Assembly (NCBI RefSeq): GCF_037976325.1
Contig: NZ_CP150265.1
Location: forward strand, 5,203,501-5,267,500
Origin: Paenibacillus sp. FSL K6-3182
GTDB taxonomy: Bacteria; Bacillota; Bacilli; Paenibacillales; Paenibacillaceae
Direction: 5' to 3'
DNA: 64,000 nucleotides
The notes under the pieces are model-generated. The model was not told the origin of the DNA and did no database searches. It saw nothing but the letters and a program-made list of their open reading frames with translations. Made by a program: the position numbers and the translations under genes. Below, in pieces: positions 9,145 through 19,099 of the stretch. Position 1 is the stretch's first letter; each line of letters begins with the position of its first letter.

Positions 9145-10785
9145 TTACGACGGCTCATTCAAAGCCTCGTTATGTTGTCCACCCTCTTGCCGTCTCGTAC
9201 GATAATCGGTAGGATTCTCACCTGTATATTTCATAAATACTTTTGTAAAATATCGCCGCTCCGCATAACCGACTTCCTTCGCGATTTGTGCAACGCTCTT
9301 GAGTGATTCCCCAAGCATTGCCTTCGCGCGCTCCATCCGTTGCCGCGTTACATATTCGATAAACGTTTCGCCAAAAGTCTGCTTGAACAATAAACTAAAA
9401 TAAGAGGTGCTTAAACCGACATGAGTTGCCGTTTCTTCAACACTTAGATCGCGATAAAGATTGCGGTCCAAAAAGGCTTTCGCTTCAGCCATTGAACGTT
9501 CCGATTGCTTTTTCTTATCCATAGATTTCTCCGAAACCGTATTCGTAACTTGACGAATAACTGATAATAAATCCTTAATGCCAAAGCGGCGATCCAATCT
9601 GCGCCAAAGCATATCCTCTTGCTCGCGAGTAAATACGCCCATTTCTTTCATCTCACGCATAAGATGCAGGACAAAGAAATGAAGCAGCGGCTTCACACGA
9701 TTTAATGAAGGCTCATTCATTCGCTGCAAGAGCAGCGTAATACTTTGAAGCTCGCTGTCTACGCTTATCGTATCCCCGCGTTTAACCGCTCCAATTAATT
9801 TCTCCGCGGTATCCCAAAACGCTTGATCTGCTTGTGATGATTTTTGCTGAGCGGATGGATAAATAGCGATAATGTCATGGACAGGCGTAAGCTGCATCCC
9901 TTGCTGTACAAGCTTATAGGCTTGGGATAAGTCAGCAACCGCTGCAAACTTATGATAAATACCTGCAAATAAATTCAGCTTTACATGGCTCTTAATCGCA
10001 GACAATAACATGTCTGCCCAGTTTTTAATGAAGGCAATATCAAATTCAGCTGTTTTCTCCGTTTCAATGAGCACACACCACTCACCATCTCGAATTTGAA
10101 TGACCGCATGATGCAGCCCATTTTGCTGCAGCTTCTCACGCAGTACATTACATACAGCAAAATTCCACAGCTTTCTTTCCTTATCGGACCAGTCACGCCA
10201 ATCCTTCGTCTTCTCCGAGCTTACATCAAGATCAAGCACAATTAAGACGAACTGCTGCCGCTTGAGCTGCTGTTCATCTCCGGTCAAGAGCCAATTATCT
10301 GCAGTAACATCGGTATAATCCATAATAATATCGTACAAAATTTTCTCGCTAGCGAGATCGATCATCCGGCCGAGCTTCTGCTTCTCTTCCTGCTGCAGCT
10401 TCTGCTTACTGCGCTGAGTAGACATTACTCTAGCAATAACACCAGTCAATTCATCATAAGGTATCGGCTTTAACACATAATCATTGACGCCAAATTGAAT
10501 TGCTGTTCGCGTATAAGCGAAATCCTGATATCCCGACAGCATAATAATATCGCAAGCCATTGCTTTATCACGGATATGCCGAACAAGCTCCAAACCATCC
10601 ATAACCGGCATGCGAATATCGCACAGCAATAAGTCAAAGTGTTGCTGCTCCATAAGCTCTAACGCTTCAACACCATTTTTAGCTGTACCGCCAACAGTAA
10701 GCCCTAGCATTTCCCAGGGAATAACTTTTTCTAAATTTCTCGTAATATGTGCCTCATCGTCAACTAGGAGTACTTTACCCGTCAT
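9145..10785 (-). CDS. YesN-type response regulator with AraC output domain
   Basis: Response regulator of 546 residues. The receiver domain carries the DDEAH acidic pocket, the phosphoacceptor aspartate in LLLCDIRMPVMDG and the lysine in YVLKPIPYDEL. A middle region of about 300 residues is of the kind seen in YesN proteins. The C-terminal AraC helix-turn-helix pair reads SVEETATHVGLSTSYFSLLFKQ and ends YTGENPTDYRTRR. It shares ATGA with the stop of the kinase gene, so the two are translationally coupled. YesN-type regulators usually control the neighbouring sugar importer, here the GlcNAc-oligosaccharide-like operon. Confidence 0.92.
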   Translation of the reverse strand: MTGKVLLVDDEAHITRNLEKVIPWEMLGLTVGGTAKNGVEALELMEQQHFDLLLCDIRMPVMDGLELVRHIRDKAMACDIIMLSGYQDFAYTRTAIQFGVNDYVLKPIPYDELTGVIARVMSTQRSKQKLQQEEKQKLGRMIDLASEKILYDIIMDYTDVTADNWLLTGDEQQLKRQQFVLIVLDLDVSSEKTKDWRDWSDKERKLWNFAVCNVLREKLQQNGLHHAVIQIRDGEWCVLIETEKTAEFDIAFIKNWADMLLSAIKSHVKLNLFAGIYHKFAAVADLSQAYKLVQQGMQLTPVHDIIAIYPSAQQKSSQADQAFWDTAEKLIGAVKRGDTISVDSELQSITLLLQRMNEPSLNRVKPLLHFFVLHLMREMKEMGVFTREQEDMLWRRLDRRFGIKDLLSVIRQVTNTVSEKSMDKKKQSERSMAEAKAFLDRNLYRDLSVEETATHVGLSTSYFSLLFKQTFGETFIEYVTRQRMERAKAMLGESLKSVAQIAKEVGYAERRYFTKVFMKYTGENPTDYRTRRQEGGQHNEALNEPS

Positions 10786-12593
10786 AGCTGATCACCTCTG
10801 CTCTTCGGAATTACACAGCGAATAACGGTCCCGCTGCCTTCTTGACTACAAATCCACAAACCGAACGCAGGACCATAATGTATGCGCAAGCGATCTGCAA
10901 CATTTCGTAATCCAAGTCCTCTTCTCTCACCCATTTGCGCAGCATCGGTCTGCTTGCTTTCAGAGTCTGACTCTGCTGACAGCTTAGTCAGCACTCTGGA
11001 GCTCATGCCTAATCCGTTGTCACGAACCATAATGACGATCTGATGAGGCTCAGCAGTTACATCAATTGATATCCTGCCTTGTCCGTCTTCATAACCATCA
11101 AACCCATGCTGAATGCTATTTTCTACGAGCGGTTGAAGCGAAAGCTTTAGTATGGAGAAATCAAGTGCTTCTGCCGGGACATTCAATTCGTATGAGAAAA
11201 GCTCCTCGAAGCGGTATTTCTGTATTTCCAAATAACTGCGGACATGCTCAATTTCTTGGCTGATCCTTATTTCTTCGGATTGATGCATGCTTGTGCGAAG
11301 CAAATTGCTTAATCTGCGCACCATCAACATAATTTTCGCGCCTTCATTTTGTGCTGCAAGAGCATTAATCGATTCGAGCGTATTAAATAGGAAATGCGGT
11401 TTAATCTGTGCCTGCATAAGCATCATTTCCGCATGCTGCTTACGTGCCTGCTCTCTGCGCACTTCACTAAGCAAATTGCCGATTCGCTCAACCATACTAT
11501 TGAAGCTGTTGGCCAGTAGAACGGTTTCATCCTTACCTTGAGCTGTTACTCGAATATCAAGCAACCCCTGCTCAACCAATCTCATTTTACGAACAACTTT
11601 AATGATCGTTTTCGCTACTCGGTTAACAAAAAAGACGTTGAACAATACCGCCGATAGCAAACCAAGGACCGTAATCATCCCAATCCACTGAACAAACCGA
11701 ACATTTTCGTTAGTAAGTGAATCCCAAGGCTTTATGGACACAAGGATCCAACCATTGCGATCCAATTGATAGGAAGAAACAAGACTGTCTATACCTTCAA
11801 ACTTTTCTCGCGAGCTGTTGTAGTTATTCGTGTGCTGCGGCAATGAATCGGTCTGTTCGTTTATATTATGACCATCCATCTTTTTTTTGCTGTCTAGCAT
11901 AATAAGGCCTGCTTTATTGACAATGAGGTATCTTGTTTCGGCTGCATTGGATTGCGGGTTTTGAAAGGTTTTGAGCATGCTCGATATTTCTTCCGTTTTG
12001 TACTGCGTAATCATTACGCCCAAATCATTAAATGACTCAATATCCTTAACAACACGAATTTGTGTAAATAGAGGCGGTTCAACACCTGTCAGCTCACGCT
12101 GTTCATAAGGTCCAATCCAAAGCGGACGTCCGCCAAGATTCATAACATCCTTATAGACGGAATGCTGCTTGAGCATATCAAAGGAAATAGGCTTGAACGT
12201 CGTCGGATCGTTGCGGTAAGAGCGGAACATCGTCCCATCCTTCGCATACAGCACAACAAAGCTGACAGCAGGGTGTTGGAACAAAATCCGTTTCATTTCT
12301 TTCTCTGCTTGGTTAATTTGAATGAGCGTGCCGGCATCATTGGAATTATACGAGCTGTATTTCAGTGTTTCCTGCACCTCTGTGCTCGTTAAATTACCAT
12401 CGGATAGCTGATCAAGCTCTCGAAAGAAATAATGAATATTGCCTCCTACAGCCCTGAGCGAAATTTCGGTTTGCTCGCTATACTTTTTCTCCAGCAGCGT
12501 CTCAGAATTAATAAATGAGAATATGCCGAGGCCAATCATCGGAATGACGATTAGAAATATGAATGCAAGCATCAATTTCGGTCTCAAGTTCAT
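10782..12593 (-). CDS. YesM-type sensor histidine kinase
   Basis: Sensor kinase of 603 residues. It has an N-terminal membrane helix, an extracytoplasmic Cache-like region of about 270 residues, a second helix near residue 300, HAMP, and a His_kinase domain with the phospho-accepting histidine in QIKPHFLFNTLESINAL. The GHKL ATPase has the N-box QPLVENSIQHG and G-box GLGLRNV. This is the LytS/YesM class that pairs with YesN regulators. It lies 19 bases after the second permease gene and overlaps the regulator by four bases. The ligand is probably the sugar-loaded binding protein or the sugar itself (inference). Confidence 0.92.
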   Translation of the reverse strand: MNLRPKLMLAFIFLIVIPMIGLGIFSFINSETLLEKKYSEQTEISLRAVGGNIHYFFRELDQLSDGNLTSTEVQETLKYSSYNSNDAGTLIQINQAEKEMKRILFQHPAVSFVVLYAKDGTMFRSYRNDPTTFKPISFDMLKQHSVYKDVMNLGGRPLWIGPYEQRELTGVEPPLFTQIRVVKDIESFNDLGVMITQYKTEEISSMLKTFQNPQSNAAETRYLIVNKAGLIMLDSKKKMDGHNINEQTDSLPQHTNNYNSSREKFEGIDSLVSSYQLDRNGWILVSIKPWDSLTNENVRFVQWIGMITVLGLLSAVLFNVFFVNRVAKTIIKVVRKMRLVEQGLLDIRVTAQGKDETVLLANSFNSMVERIGNLLSEVRREQARKQHAEMMLMQAQIKPHFLFNTLESINALAAQNEGAKIMLMVRRLSNLLRTSMHQSEEIRISQEIEHVRSYLEIQKYRFEELFSYELNVPAEALDFSILKLSLQPLVENSIQHGFDGYEDGQGRISIDVTAEPHQIVIMVRDNGLGMSSRVLTKLSAESDSESKQTDAAQMGERRGLGLRNVADRLRIHYGPAFGLWICSQEGSGTVIRCVIPKSRGDQL

Positions 12594-12612
12594 CTAGGAG
12601 GCTCCTTCTTTC

Positions 12613-13458
12613 TTATCCCTTCACACTGCCTGCAGTCATACCTTCAATGATTTGACGCTGCAAGAACACATACACAACCAGGACCGGAATAATGCTTATG
12701 ATTACCGCAGCAGACAGCGATGCAAAGTTTGTGCGGTAGCCATCATTAAAGGTTGCCATACCCGTTGGCAGTGTTTTGAGTGATTCAGATGTTATAAATA
12801 GTTGGGACAAAATATATTCGTTCCAGTTGCCAATGAAATTCAAAATAAATACAGTAACTAGTGCCGGCATCGAAATCGGAATAATAATTCTAAAGAACAG
12901 GCCGCTTGCGCCTAGCCCGTCCATAATGCCAGCTTCCTCAAGCTCATTTGGAATCGAAAGCATAAATGCATAAATAATAAACACGGTTATCGGCAAAGCA
13001 TATGTGGTGTATACCAAAATTAATGACCAATGCGTATCATATAATGGCTGTCCAAACAAATGGATCTTTTGAATTAAACGGTACAACGGGATAAACAATG
13101 CACCTGCTGGGACGATTAAGCCAAGTAAAATGAAATTATAAACAGCTTTATTCATCTTCGTGTATTTCATCCGCGCAATCGCAAATGAAGTCATCGCTGC
13201 AAATAGGAGCGTCAATACACAAGCTGCAACGGTTACAATTGTACTATTCAGCGCATATTTACCAATATTAGCCGTTTCCCAAGCAGCGATATAGTTATCA
13301 AAGTTAAAGCTAGTTGGCAAAGACCATGTATTTACTGTTATTTCACGGTTTGTTTTGAATGATGACATGAATAACCATAACAGAGGGAAGAGCACTACTG
13401 CAACATACCCCATTAAAAATGTATGCATCCACCATTGTGTGCCTCGGGAACGTTCCAT
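12613..13458 (-). CDS. Carbohydrate ABC transporter permease (MalG/AraQ type)
   Basis: Inner-membrane permease of 281 residues with six predicted helices. The cytoplasmic EAA loop reads EEAGIMDGLGASGLFFRIIIP and contacts the ATPase. It belongs to the CUT1 sugar importer family. The ATG overlaps the TAA stop of the preceding permease by one base (TAATG). As usual for CUT1 systems of this bacterial group, no ATPase is encoded locally; a shared MsmX-like ATPase elsewhere is expected. Confidence 0.93.
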   Translation of the reverse strand: MERSRGTQWWMHTFLMGYVAVVLFPLLWLFMSSFKTNREITVNTWSLPTSFNFDNYIAAWETANIGKYALNSTIVTVAACVLTLLFAAMTSFAIARMKYTKMNKAVYNFILLGLIVPAGALFIPLYRLIQKIHLFGQPLYDTHWSLILVYTTYALPITVFIIYAFMLSIPNELEEAGIMDGLGASGLFFRIIIPISMPALVTVFILNFIGNWNEYILSQLFITSESLKTLPTGMATFNDGYRTNFASLSAAVIISIIPVLVVYVFLQRQIIEGMTAGSVKG

Positions 13459-14339
13459 TAGTACTGCACCTCCTCGCTTTTTGTGATGCGCTGTAAAATA
13501 CCCGTAAGAATCAAAATAATAATGAACATCGCAACACCGATCGCGCTGCCATATCCAAGTTCAAGAGAGCGGAAGCCAACTTTAAGCATATAAGTCGCCA
13601 TAACTTCTGTGGATTGGAAAGGACCGCCGTTCGTCATGATTTGTACGATATCAAGCACCTTCATCGTTCCCGAAACAGAAAGAAGCAGCATTACAAATAG
13701 GATTGGTCTTACAAGCGGCAATGTGATCATCCATGTTTCTTGCCAGCCGGTTACGCCATCCAGCTTAGAAGCTTCGATAATTTCTTTCGGAATGTTTAGA
13801 ATTGCTGCCAAACAAAGTACTATGAAGAAGCCGATATTTTGCCATGCATTCGCGATAAGAATCGAGAGCATTGCAAGCTTGGGATCCGACAACCATTCGC
13901 GCGCCCAGCTTTCTGGTGCAACAAGACGAATTAATTGATTGATCATTCCTGAATCATAGTTGTACAAAACGCCGAACAAAATGGCTACAGTAGCCGTCGA
14001 TATAACAACCGGCACAAACACGGCCGATTTGTAAAAGTCACGCATCCGTCTAACTTTACTAATAATGATCGAAATCAAGAAGACGAGCGGAATGTTCACG
14101 ATTAGGGAAAACGCCATGAAATAAAAGTTGTTTAAAAGTGCTTTTCTAAAAATTTCATCCTGCCACAATCTCGTAAAGTTATCAAATCCGATAAACACCT
14201 TCTCAGTAATGCCATCCCAACGAAAGAAACCGTAAAAAAAAGATACGATAACGGGATAAACAAAAAACAAAGCATATAAAGCAAGCGTCGGAATAATGAA
14301 CGCCACGTAAGTAATCGGATTTTTGAGCGCTCTGTTCAT
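13458..14339 (-). CDS. Carbohydrate ABC transporter permease (MalF/UgpA type)
   Basis: Permease of about 293 residues with six membrane helices and the EAA loop EASKLDGVTGWQETWMITLPL. It forms a heterodimer with the next permease. The ATG at 14339 is preceded by AAAGGAGGA; a longer reading to 14396 would translate through the upstream hairpin. It is separated from the binding-protein gene by 94 bases containing that hairpin, which would favour higher expression of the binding protein. Confidence 0.92.
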   Translation of the reverse strand: MNRALKNPITYVAFIIPTLALYALFFVYPVIVSFFYGFFRWDGITEKVFIGFDNFTRLWQDEIFRKALLNNFYFMAFSLIVNIPLVFLISIIISKVRRMRDFYKSAVFVPVVISTATVAILFGVLYNYDSGMINQLIRLVAPESWAREWLSDPKLAMLSILIANAWQNIGFFIVLCLAAILNIPKEIIEASKLDGVTGWQETWMITLPLVRPILFVMLLLSVSGTMKVLDIVQIMTNGGPFQSTEVMATYMLKVGFRSLELGYGSAIGVAMFIIILILTGILQRITKSEEVQY

Positions 14340-14366
14340 AATGTCCTCCTTTTGTCCTAGCGTTAA

Positions 14367-14402
14367 AAGAGGGTGCCCTCCAGGAAGGAAGCACACCCTC
14401 TT
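14367..14402 (-). terminator. Intra-operon attenuator-like hairpin
   Basis: AAGAGGGTG and CACCCTCTT form a nine-base-pair stem between the binding-protein gene and the first permease gene, followed on the minus strand by a short T-run (CTCTTTTAA). Such leaky terminators are common after solute-binding-protein genes and reduce read-through into the permeases. Confidence 0.7.
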
Positions 14403-14433
14403 GCATAGCAGGATCGAATGTAATGTGTTGCGA

Positions 14434-15804
14434 TTACTTAGCTGCGTTCGCTTTATCTTGTGATGCTTGAATTTTTGCAGCTACTTTTTCTGGTGTGCTT
14501 ACTTTACCAATAAGCTCTTGAATACCAACGTTAATGTCAGCGCCTACTGCTGGTTGAACGATTGCATCATAAGCTTTCCATGAGCTGGAAGCGTTAGCCA
14601 TAACCGTCAAGATTTCAGTTGTAAGCGGATCAACACCAGATAGATCGCTTAGTTTCAAAGAAGGAAGCAATTTGTCTTCTACCAAAGTACGTTTTTGAAC
14701 CTCTTCAGAATAGAAGTTAGCGATAAATTTCTTAACTGCTGCAATTTGATCTTCAGTTAGCGTAGCAGAGAAACCAAAGCCGTTTGAGTATGATGCATTG
14801 ATTGATGTTTGGTCGCCAGCGCCGCCTTCGATTGAAGGGAACGCGAAGTAACCGATTTGACCTTTAAGGTCGCCTGCTTCGTCGCCTGAGAAGCGGTTAG
14901 CATCCCAAGTTCCTGTGAATACCATTGCTGCTTTACCGGAAAGCAATTGCGCGCCTTGATCTGCGTATGCAAGACCTAGAGCACCTTTAGTGAAGAAATC
15001 TTTGTTAACAAGCTCAGCATAAGAAGCTAGACCTTTAACGAAGTTAGGATCAGTCCATTTTGCAGTACCAGCAACAACATCGCTGAATGCTTGGATACCA
15101 ACGTTACGCTCCATAACTGTGTTCCAAAGCATACCGTTTACCCAGCCGTCTTTAGCAGCCAAACCAAGTGGTGTGTAGCCAGCTGTTTTGATTTTTTCGG
15201 AGATTTCAACCAATTGCGTCCAAGTTGTAGGAATTTCCAAGCCTAGCTCAGAGAAAATTTTCTTGTTGTAGAAAATCGCTTCGCTATAGCCGCCGAAAGG
15301 AAGGCCATATACTTTGCCATCTACAGTGAACTCGTCCAAGCTTGCAAATTTGTCTGTCAGACCAAGTTCTGCAATGATTGGTGTCAAGTCAAGCATGCGG
15401 TTAGCTTTTACATAAAGGTTAAGGTCTGCTCCACCGAATACTTCAAAAATATCAGGAGGGTTGCCAGCAGCCATTTCAGCTTTCAGCTTTTGATCGCGGT
15501 TAACGATCTCGTCGATACCTTCAAGCTTGAAAGTAAGACCTTTATTTTCGTCTTGTGTTTTTGCAACAACATCTTCAAGAATTTTCAAACGAGTTTTGCT
15601 TGTTTCTTTAATTTGAGTGTGGCGAAGGGACAATGTTACGTCCTTTGCTGGTGCATCGGTTGCTGGAGCATCCGTTGCTGCATTCGTTGGAGCATTTGTT
15701 GCAGCGCCTTCATTTCCTTTACCAGCATTGTTACCGCCGCACGCCGATGCGACAATCATAAGGGAAAGCAGCGTAGTGGCAATTAGTGTAGATCTCTTTT
15801 TCAT
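14434..15804 (-). CDS. Extracellular sugar-binding lipoprotein of ABC importer
   Basis: CUT1-type solute-binding protein of about 456 residues. The signal peptide (MKKRSTLIATTLLSLMIVASAC) ends in a lipobox with cysteine near residue 22, followed by an Ala/Thr/Asn-rich linker to the binding lobes. Later motifs such as GKVYGLPFGG and LLSGKAAMVFTGTWD are typical of family 1 sugar-binding proteins. The start at ATG 15804 follows GAGGAGGT. It is the first gene of the importer-YesM/YesN-NagZ operon. The NagZ and GlcNAc-type PTS genes in the window suggest GlcNAc-containing oligosaccharides as ligand; the sequence does not prove it. Confidence 0.9.
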   Translation of the reverse strand: MKKRSTLIATTLLSLMIVASACGGNNAGKGNEGAATNAPTNAATDAPATDAPAKDVTLSLRHTQIKETSKTRLKILEDVVAKTQDENKGLTFKLEGIDEIVNRDQKLKAEMAAGNPPDIFEVFGGADLNLYVKANRMLDLTPIIAELGLTDKFASLDEFTVDGKVYGLPFGGYSEAIFYNKKIFSELGLEIPTTWTQLVEISEKIKTAGYTPLGLAAKDGWVNGMLWNTVMERNVGIQAFSDVVAGTAKWTDPNFVKGLASYAELVNKDFFTKGALGLAYADQGAQLLSGKAAMVFTGTWDANRFSGDEAGDLKGQIGYFAFPSIEGGAGDQTSINASYSNGFGFSATLTEDQIAAVKKFIANFYSEEVQKRTLVEDKLLPSLKLSDLSGVDPLTTEILTVMANASSSWKAYDAIVQPAVGADINVGIQELIGKVSTPEKVAAKIQASQDKANAAK

Positions 15805-15945
15805 TGGGAAGACCTCCTCGTTTATGGTGTTGCTTGTTTGCCTCGCACATTTATTATAGTCCTGCAGAACCAATTCAAAGGAGGTCAAAAAAACGACGAG
15901 TTAGGGAGACAATTCTCTCATTTTTCAAAAGAGGGATAAAATCTT

Positions 15946-15979
15946 ATAGCCCGTCGGGTTACTTTTCCCGACGGGCTAT
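15946..15979 (-). terminator. Terminator after the SNF2/small-ORF transcription unit
   Basis: ATAGCCCGTCGGG and CCCGACGGGCTAT form a 13-base-pair stem with an eight-base loop. It lies just past the stop of the small ORF at 15998 and is followed on the minus strand by an AT-rich stretch (AAGATTTTATC). It separates this unit from the importer operon. Confidence 0.8.
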
Positions 15980-15997
15980 GTAAATTAATCTTACGTT

Positions 15998-16189
15998 TTA
16001 GTAACGCATATCCTTCGTTATCCCTCTAACAACCTCATAAAATCGCTGCCACTCTGGAATAGAACCTTGTATATGGTTATTTTCCACTATAATATTGTTT
16101 TCATTATGTGATATTTTATCTTCACTATTCGTTTTTTGACCTTCAAGCTGCAATTTTTCTTGCTTTGCACGTAAACTGCCATCCGACAA
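15998..16189 (-). CDS. Small hypothetical protein downstream of SNF2 helicase
   Basis: Predicted 63-residue hydrophilic protein, Asn/Glu/Lys-rich in the middle and with a more structured-looking C-terminus (PEWQRFYEVVRGITKDMRY). I do not recognise a family. It starts nine bases past the helicase stop at TTG 16189, with GAGGG correctly spaced, and ends just before a strong terminator, so it fits as the last gene of the SWIM-SNF2 operon. The TTG start and short length leave real doubt. Confidence 0.5.
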   Translation of the reverse strand: MSDGSLRAKQEKLQLEGQKTNSEDKISHNENNIIVENNHIQGSIPEWQRFYEVVRGITKDMRY

Positions 16190-16198
16190 TTATATCCC

Positions 16199-19099
16199 TC
16201 ATCCCTTTAGCCAGCCTTTTCGCAGTGCAAAAAGCTCCCTAAGATCCTCAGTAGACATTTCCGTAATCCACTGCTCCGATTGACCGACCACTTGATCGTT
16301 AAGCGACTGCTTTCGTTCAATCATCTCGTCGATCTTCTCTTCAAGCGTTCCGAGTGTAATAAACTTATGCACTTGAACCTTCTTCGTCTGGCCGATTCGG
16401 AATGCCCGGTCGGTCGCTTGGTTCTCAACGGCAGGATTCCACCACCGGTCAAAATGGAAAACATGGTTTGCAGCGGTCAGATTAAGACCCGTTCCCCCTG
16501 CTTTTAGTGAAAGGACAAATGCAGAGCACGGCTCCTCCGCATTTTGAAACTGCTCAATCATTTGATCCCGCTTCACCTTAGGCACGCCGCCATGCAAATA
16601 AGGAACCGGCAAACCTATTCGTTCCTCAAGCAGCTGCTTCAGTTGGTGCCCCATATCGATATATTGGGTAAAGATAAGGCAGCGTTCACCTTCGGCAGCT
16701 ATTTCCTCGCACATTTCAAGCAGCCTTGCTACTTTATTCGAACGTTCTATTTCCCATAAAGCAGCGCTATCCTCATGATTAAGCAGGGAAGGATGATCAC
16801 ATAATTGTTTCAGCTTGGTTAAAGCTGCAAGAATGAGGCCTCTGCGCTGCATTGGACCTAGTTTATCCAAATTCTCAAGGAGGTCTGCGACTAAATTTTC
16901 ATACATCGCGCCTTGTTCAGCTGTCAACGTCATATACAGCTTCGTTTCATTTTTATCCGGCAAAGACAGCTGAATCGAAGGGTCCTTCTTAATTCTTCGC
17001 AGCATGAATGGTTTAACCCAGCTTTGAAGGCCAGCAATAAGCTTCTCATCTCGTGTTTTCTCTATCGGTGTAACGATCTCCTTGCGGAACTCGGTCATAT
17101 TGCCAAGATAACCTGGATTTATAAAATCATAGATCGACCAGAGCTCTGTCAATCGATTTTCCATCGGCGTTCCTGTCAGTGCCAGGCGATGATTCGAAGG
17201 GAGCCTCCTTATTGCTGTAGATTGTTTTGTATATACGTTTTTAATATTTTGCGCTTCGTCGAGGCAAAGAGCATCCCAATCCACTAAACACAAATCATCT
17301 TCATCCAGCTGTGCCAAGGAGTAAGAAGTTATGACCAAATCTGCCCCTGAAACGGAATCGCGGAATGATTCGCCTTTCTCCCGTTTGTTGCCGTAATGCA
17401 GCATGACATTAAGCGAAGGCGCAAAACGCTCGAGCTCCTTCTCCCAGTTGCCTATTACTGAAGTTGGGCAAATAAGCAGCGAAGGCCCTCCCATTTGAAG
17501 TTTCTTCTCCTTAATATAGACAAGGTAAGCCATAAATTGAATCGTTTTTCCGAGTCCCATATCATCTGCAAGCACACCGCCAAGCCCGAATTTCCTAAGA
17601 AAAAGCAGCCACGATACGCCTTCATGCTGGTATGGTCGAAGCTCTCCCAAAAACGTCGCTGGAATTTCCGCCTGCGGTATTTCCTTAATTTGCTGCAGCT
17701 GCGTGAGCCATGCCGTTAAATGGTCATTCAGCTCAACTTCCGTGTCCATAGACGAATCAAGCTCACCGCTGTCATCGAGCGGGATGCCACCTCTTAAATG
17801 CATTTCCAGCACATCACGGAAAGATAGTCCTTTTCGCTTACCCATCCGCTTCAGCCACTGTTTAATTTGCGTCACATCCTGTGGGTCCAAATGAACCCAT
17901 TCGCCGCCGACATTGAAGAGACGACGGTTTTGCTCTGCCAACTGTAGAAATTCGGCTTCGGTCAAATTCACATCACCAAGAGCCAGCTTCCAATCAAATT
18001 GTACGATTTGATCAAGTCCAAACATGGGCTGAGCCGCTGAGCCAACTGAAGATTTCATCTTCGCCTTCAAACGAAGCTTGCGATTGCGAACCGCTTCCCA
18101 CCAGCTAGGCAATAAGACCGGACAACCTGCCTCCAGCAGTTGAACGCTTGCATGCTCAAGAAACTTCCATGCTTCATTATCCGATAAGGTGTATCTTAGC
18201 TTGCCGTCGTTTTCCACTTCTGTTAGATCAGGAAGAGCATTCATCCATTTCTGCTGCTCCTTAGCCAGCTTGCCATCTAGAAGCGGAAGCCATTCTTGCG
18301 GAATGATTTGTCCATCATCCGTATCCGCTTCCCAGCCATCCTCACTGATATTCTGGCGAATAGGCAGCCACGGTCCACCATCACGATTTTGCAGAGCGGG
18401 TCGAAGCCTCCAAATGGAAGACTCCTGCGGCTCCACTAGCTGAAGCGCAATTCGGAATGGGAGGACATCTTTCATAAGCCCAATGGCAATGAGCCAATCT
18501 TCCTCATCAACTGCTTTTCTCCTCAGCACCGCTTCTCCAGAAGCATTGCCTATTTCCCTCCAAGCCTGTGCAGCCTGTTCGTTTTCTTCAATCATTTGCT
18601 CAATTGCTCCGCTAATCCACTGTTCAATTCCTTTATCGCCGTTCTGATTAGCAGCTGCTACAATAGCACTCCATTGCTGGTTGCGCTCGGTATCCTGCTC
18701 AGGAATAGCCATTCTCCAGCTTCGCTTCTCTTCCGTCCAACGCTCCCAATCAGGCATATACCAACCATTAAGAAGCGCAATTCTTATTAACTCTGCCATT
18801 TGCATCAAGACCGTCAAACGCTCCGTCCACTCTACTTGAAGCAGGCGAACATGCTGAGGCGAGGATAAATAATCAATGGCAAGGAGCGGCGGAACCTTCA
18901 GCATCTTACGCTCACCAACACTGACTTCCTCTACATCCGCTCCATACCAAGATGCCTTGTGCCATGCGAACAATAAGGATCGCAGCTTGCCATCCGCGGA
19001 ATCCTTGCGATCGACAGCGCTTAACCAAATGGACGTACCCTCTTCTTCGTTCCAAAATCCGTCTATCGTCAACTTGCGCGCGCCAATGTAAGTTCTCAT
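16199..19099 (-). CDS. SNF2-family DEAD/DEAH-box helicase
   Basis: Swi2/Snf2 ATPase of about 966 residues. An N-terminal region of about 450 residues precedes the helicase core. Core motifs include motif I LADDMGLGKTIQ, motif II CLDEAQNIKN, motif III ALTGTPMENRL, motif V SLKAGGTGLNLTAANHVFHFDRWWNP and motif VI ATDRAFRIGQ. It probably translocates on double-stranded DNA. The start ATG at 19099 overlaps the SWIM gene stop (ATGA), so the two are coupled and probably work together. Bacterial SNF2/SWIM pairs are widespread but their task, repair, transcription recycling or defence, is not established. Confidence 0.92.
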   Translation of the reverse strand: MRTYIGARKLTIDGFWNEEEGTSIWLSAVDRKDSADGKLRSLLFAWHKASWYGADVEEVSVGERKMLKVPPLLAIDYLSSPQHVRLLQVEWTERLTVLMQMAELIRIALLNGWYMPDWERWTEEKRSWRMAIPEQDTERNQQWSAIVAAANQNGDKGIEQWISGAIEQMIEENEQAAQAWREIGNASGEAVLRRKAVDEEDWLIAIGLMKDVLPFRIALQLVEPQESSIWRLRPALQNRDGGPWLPIRQNISEDGWEADTDDGQIIPQEWLPLLDGKLAKEQQKWMNALPDLTEVENDGKLRYTLSDNEAWKFLEHASVQLLEAGCPVLLPSWWEAVRNRKLRLKAKMKSSVGSAAQPMFGLDQIVQFDWKLALGDVNLTEAEFLQLAEQNRRLFNVGGEWVHLDPQDVTQIKQWLKRMGKRKGLSFRDVLEMHLRGGIPLDDSGELDSSMDTEVELNDHLTAWLTQLQQIKEIPQAEIPATFLGELRPYQHEGVSWLLFLRKFGLGGVLADDMGLGKTIQFMAYLVYIKEKKLQMGGPSLLICPTSVIGNWEKELERFAPSLNVMLHYGNKREKGESFRDSVSGADLVITSYSLAQLDEDDLCLVDWDALCLDEAQNIKNVYTKQSTAIRRLPSNHRLALTGTPMENRLTELWSIYDFINPGYLGNMTEFRKEIVTPIEKTRDEKLIAGLQSWVKPFMLRRIKKDPSIQLSLPDKNETKLYMTLTAEQGAMYENLVADLLENLDKLGPMQRRGLILAALTKLKQLCDHPSLLNHEDSAALWEIERSNKVARLLEMCEEIAAEGERCLIFTQYIDMGHQLKQLLEERIGLPVPYLHGGVPKVKRDQMIEQFQNAEEPCSAFVLSLKAGGTGLNLTAANHVFHFDRWWNPAVENQATDRAFRIGQTKKVQVHKFITLGTLEEKIDEMIERKQSLNDQVVGQSEQWITEMSTEDLRELFALRKGWLKG

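Noticed and set aside
15853..15858. Sigma-A promoter of the binding-protein gene
   Set aside because: A perfect TATAAT is present on the minus strand, but the possible -35 hexamers are 14 or 24 bases away.
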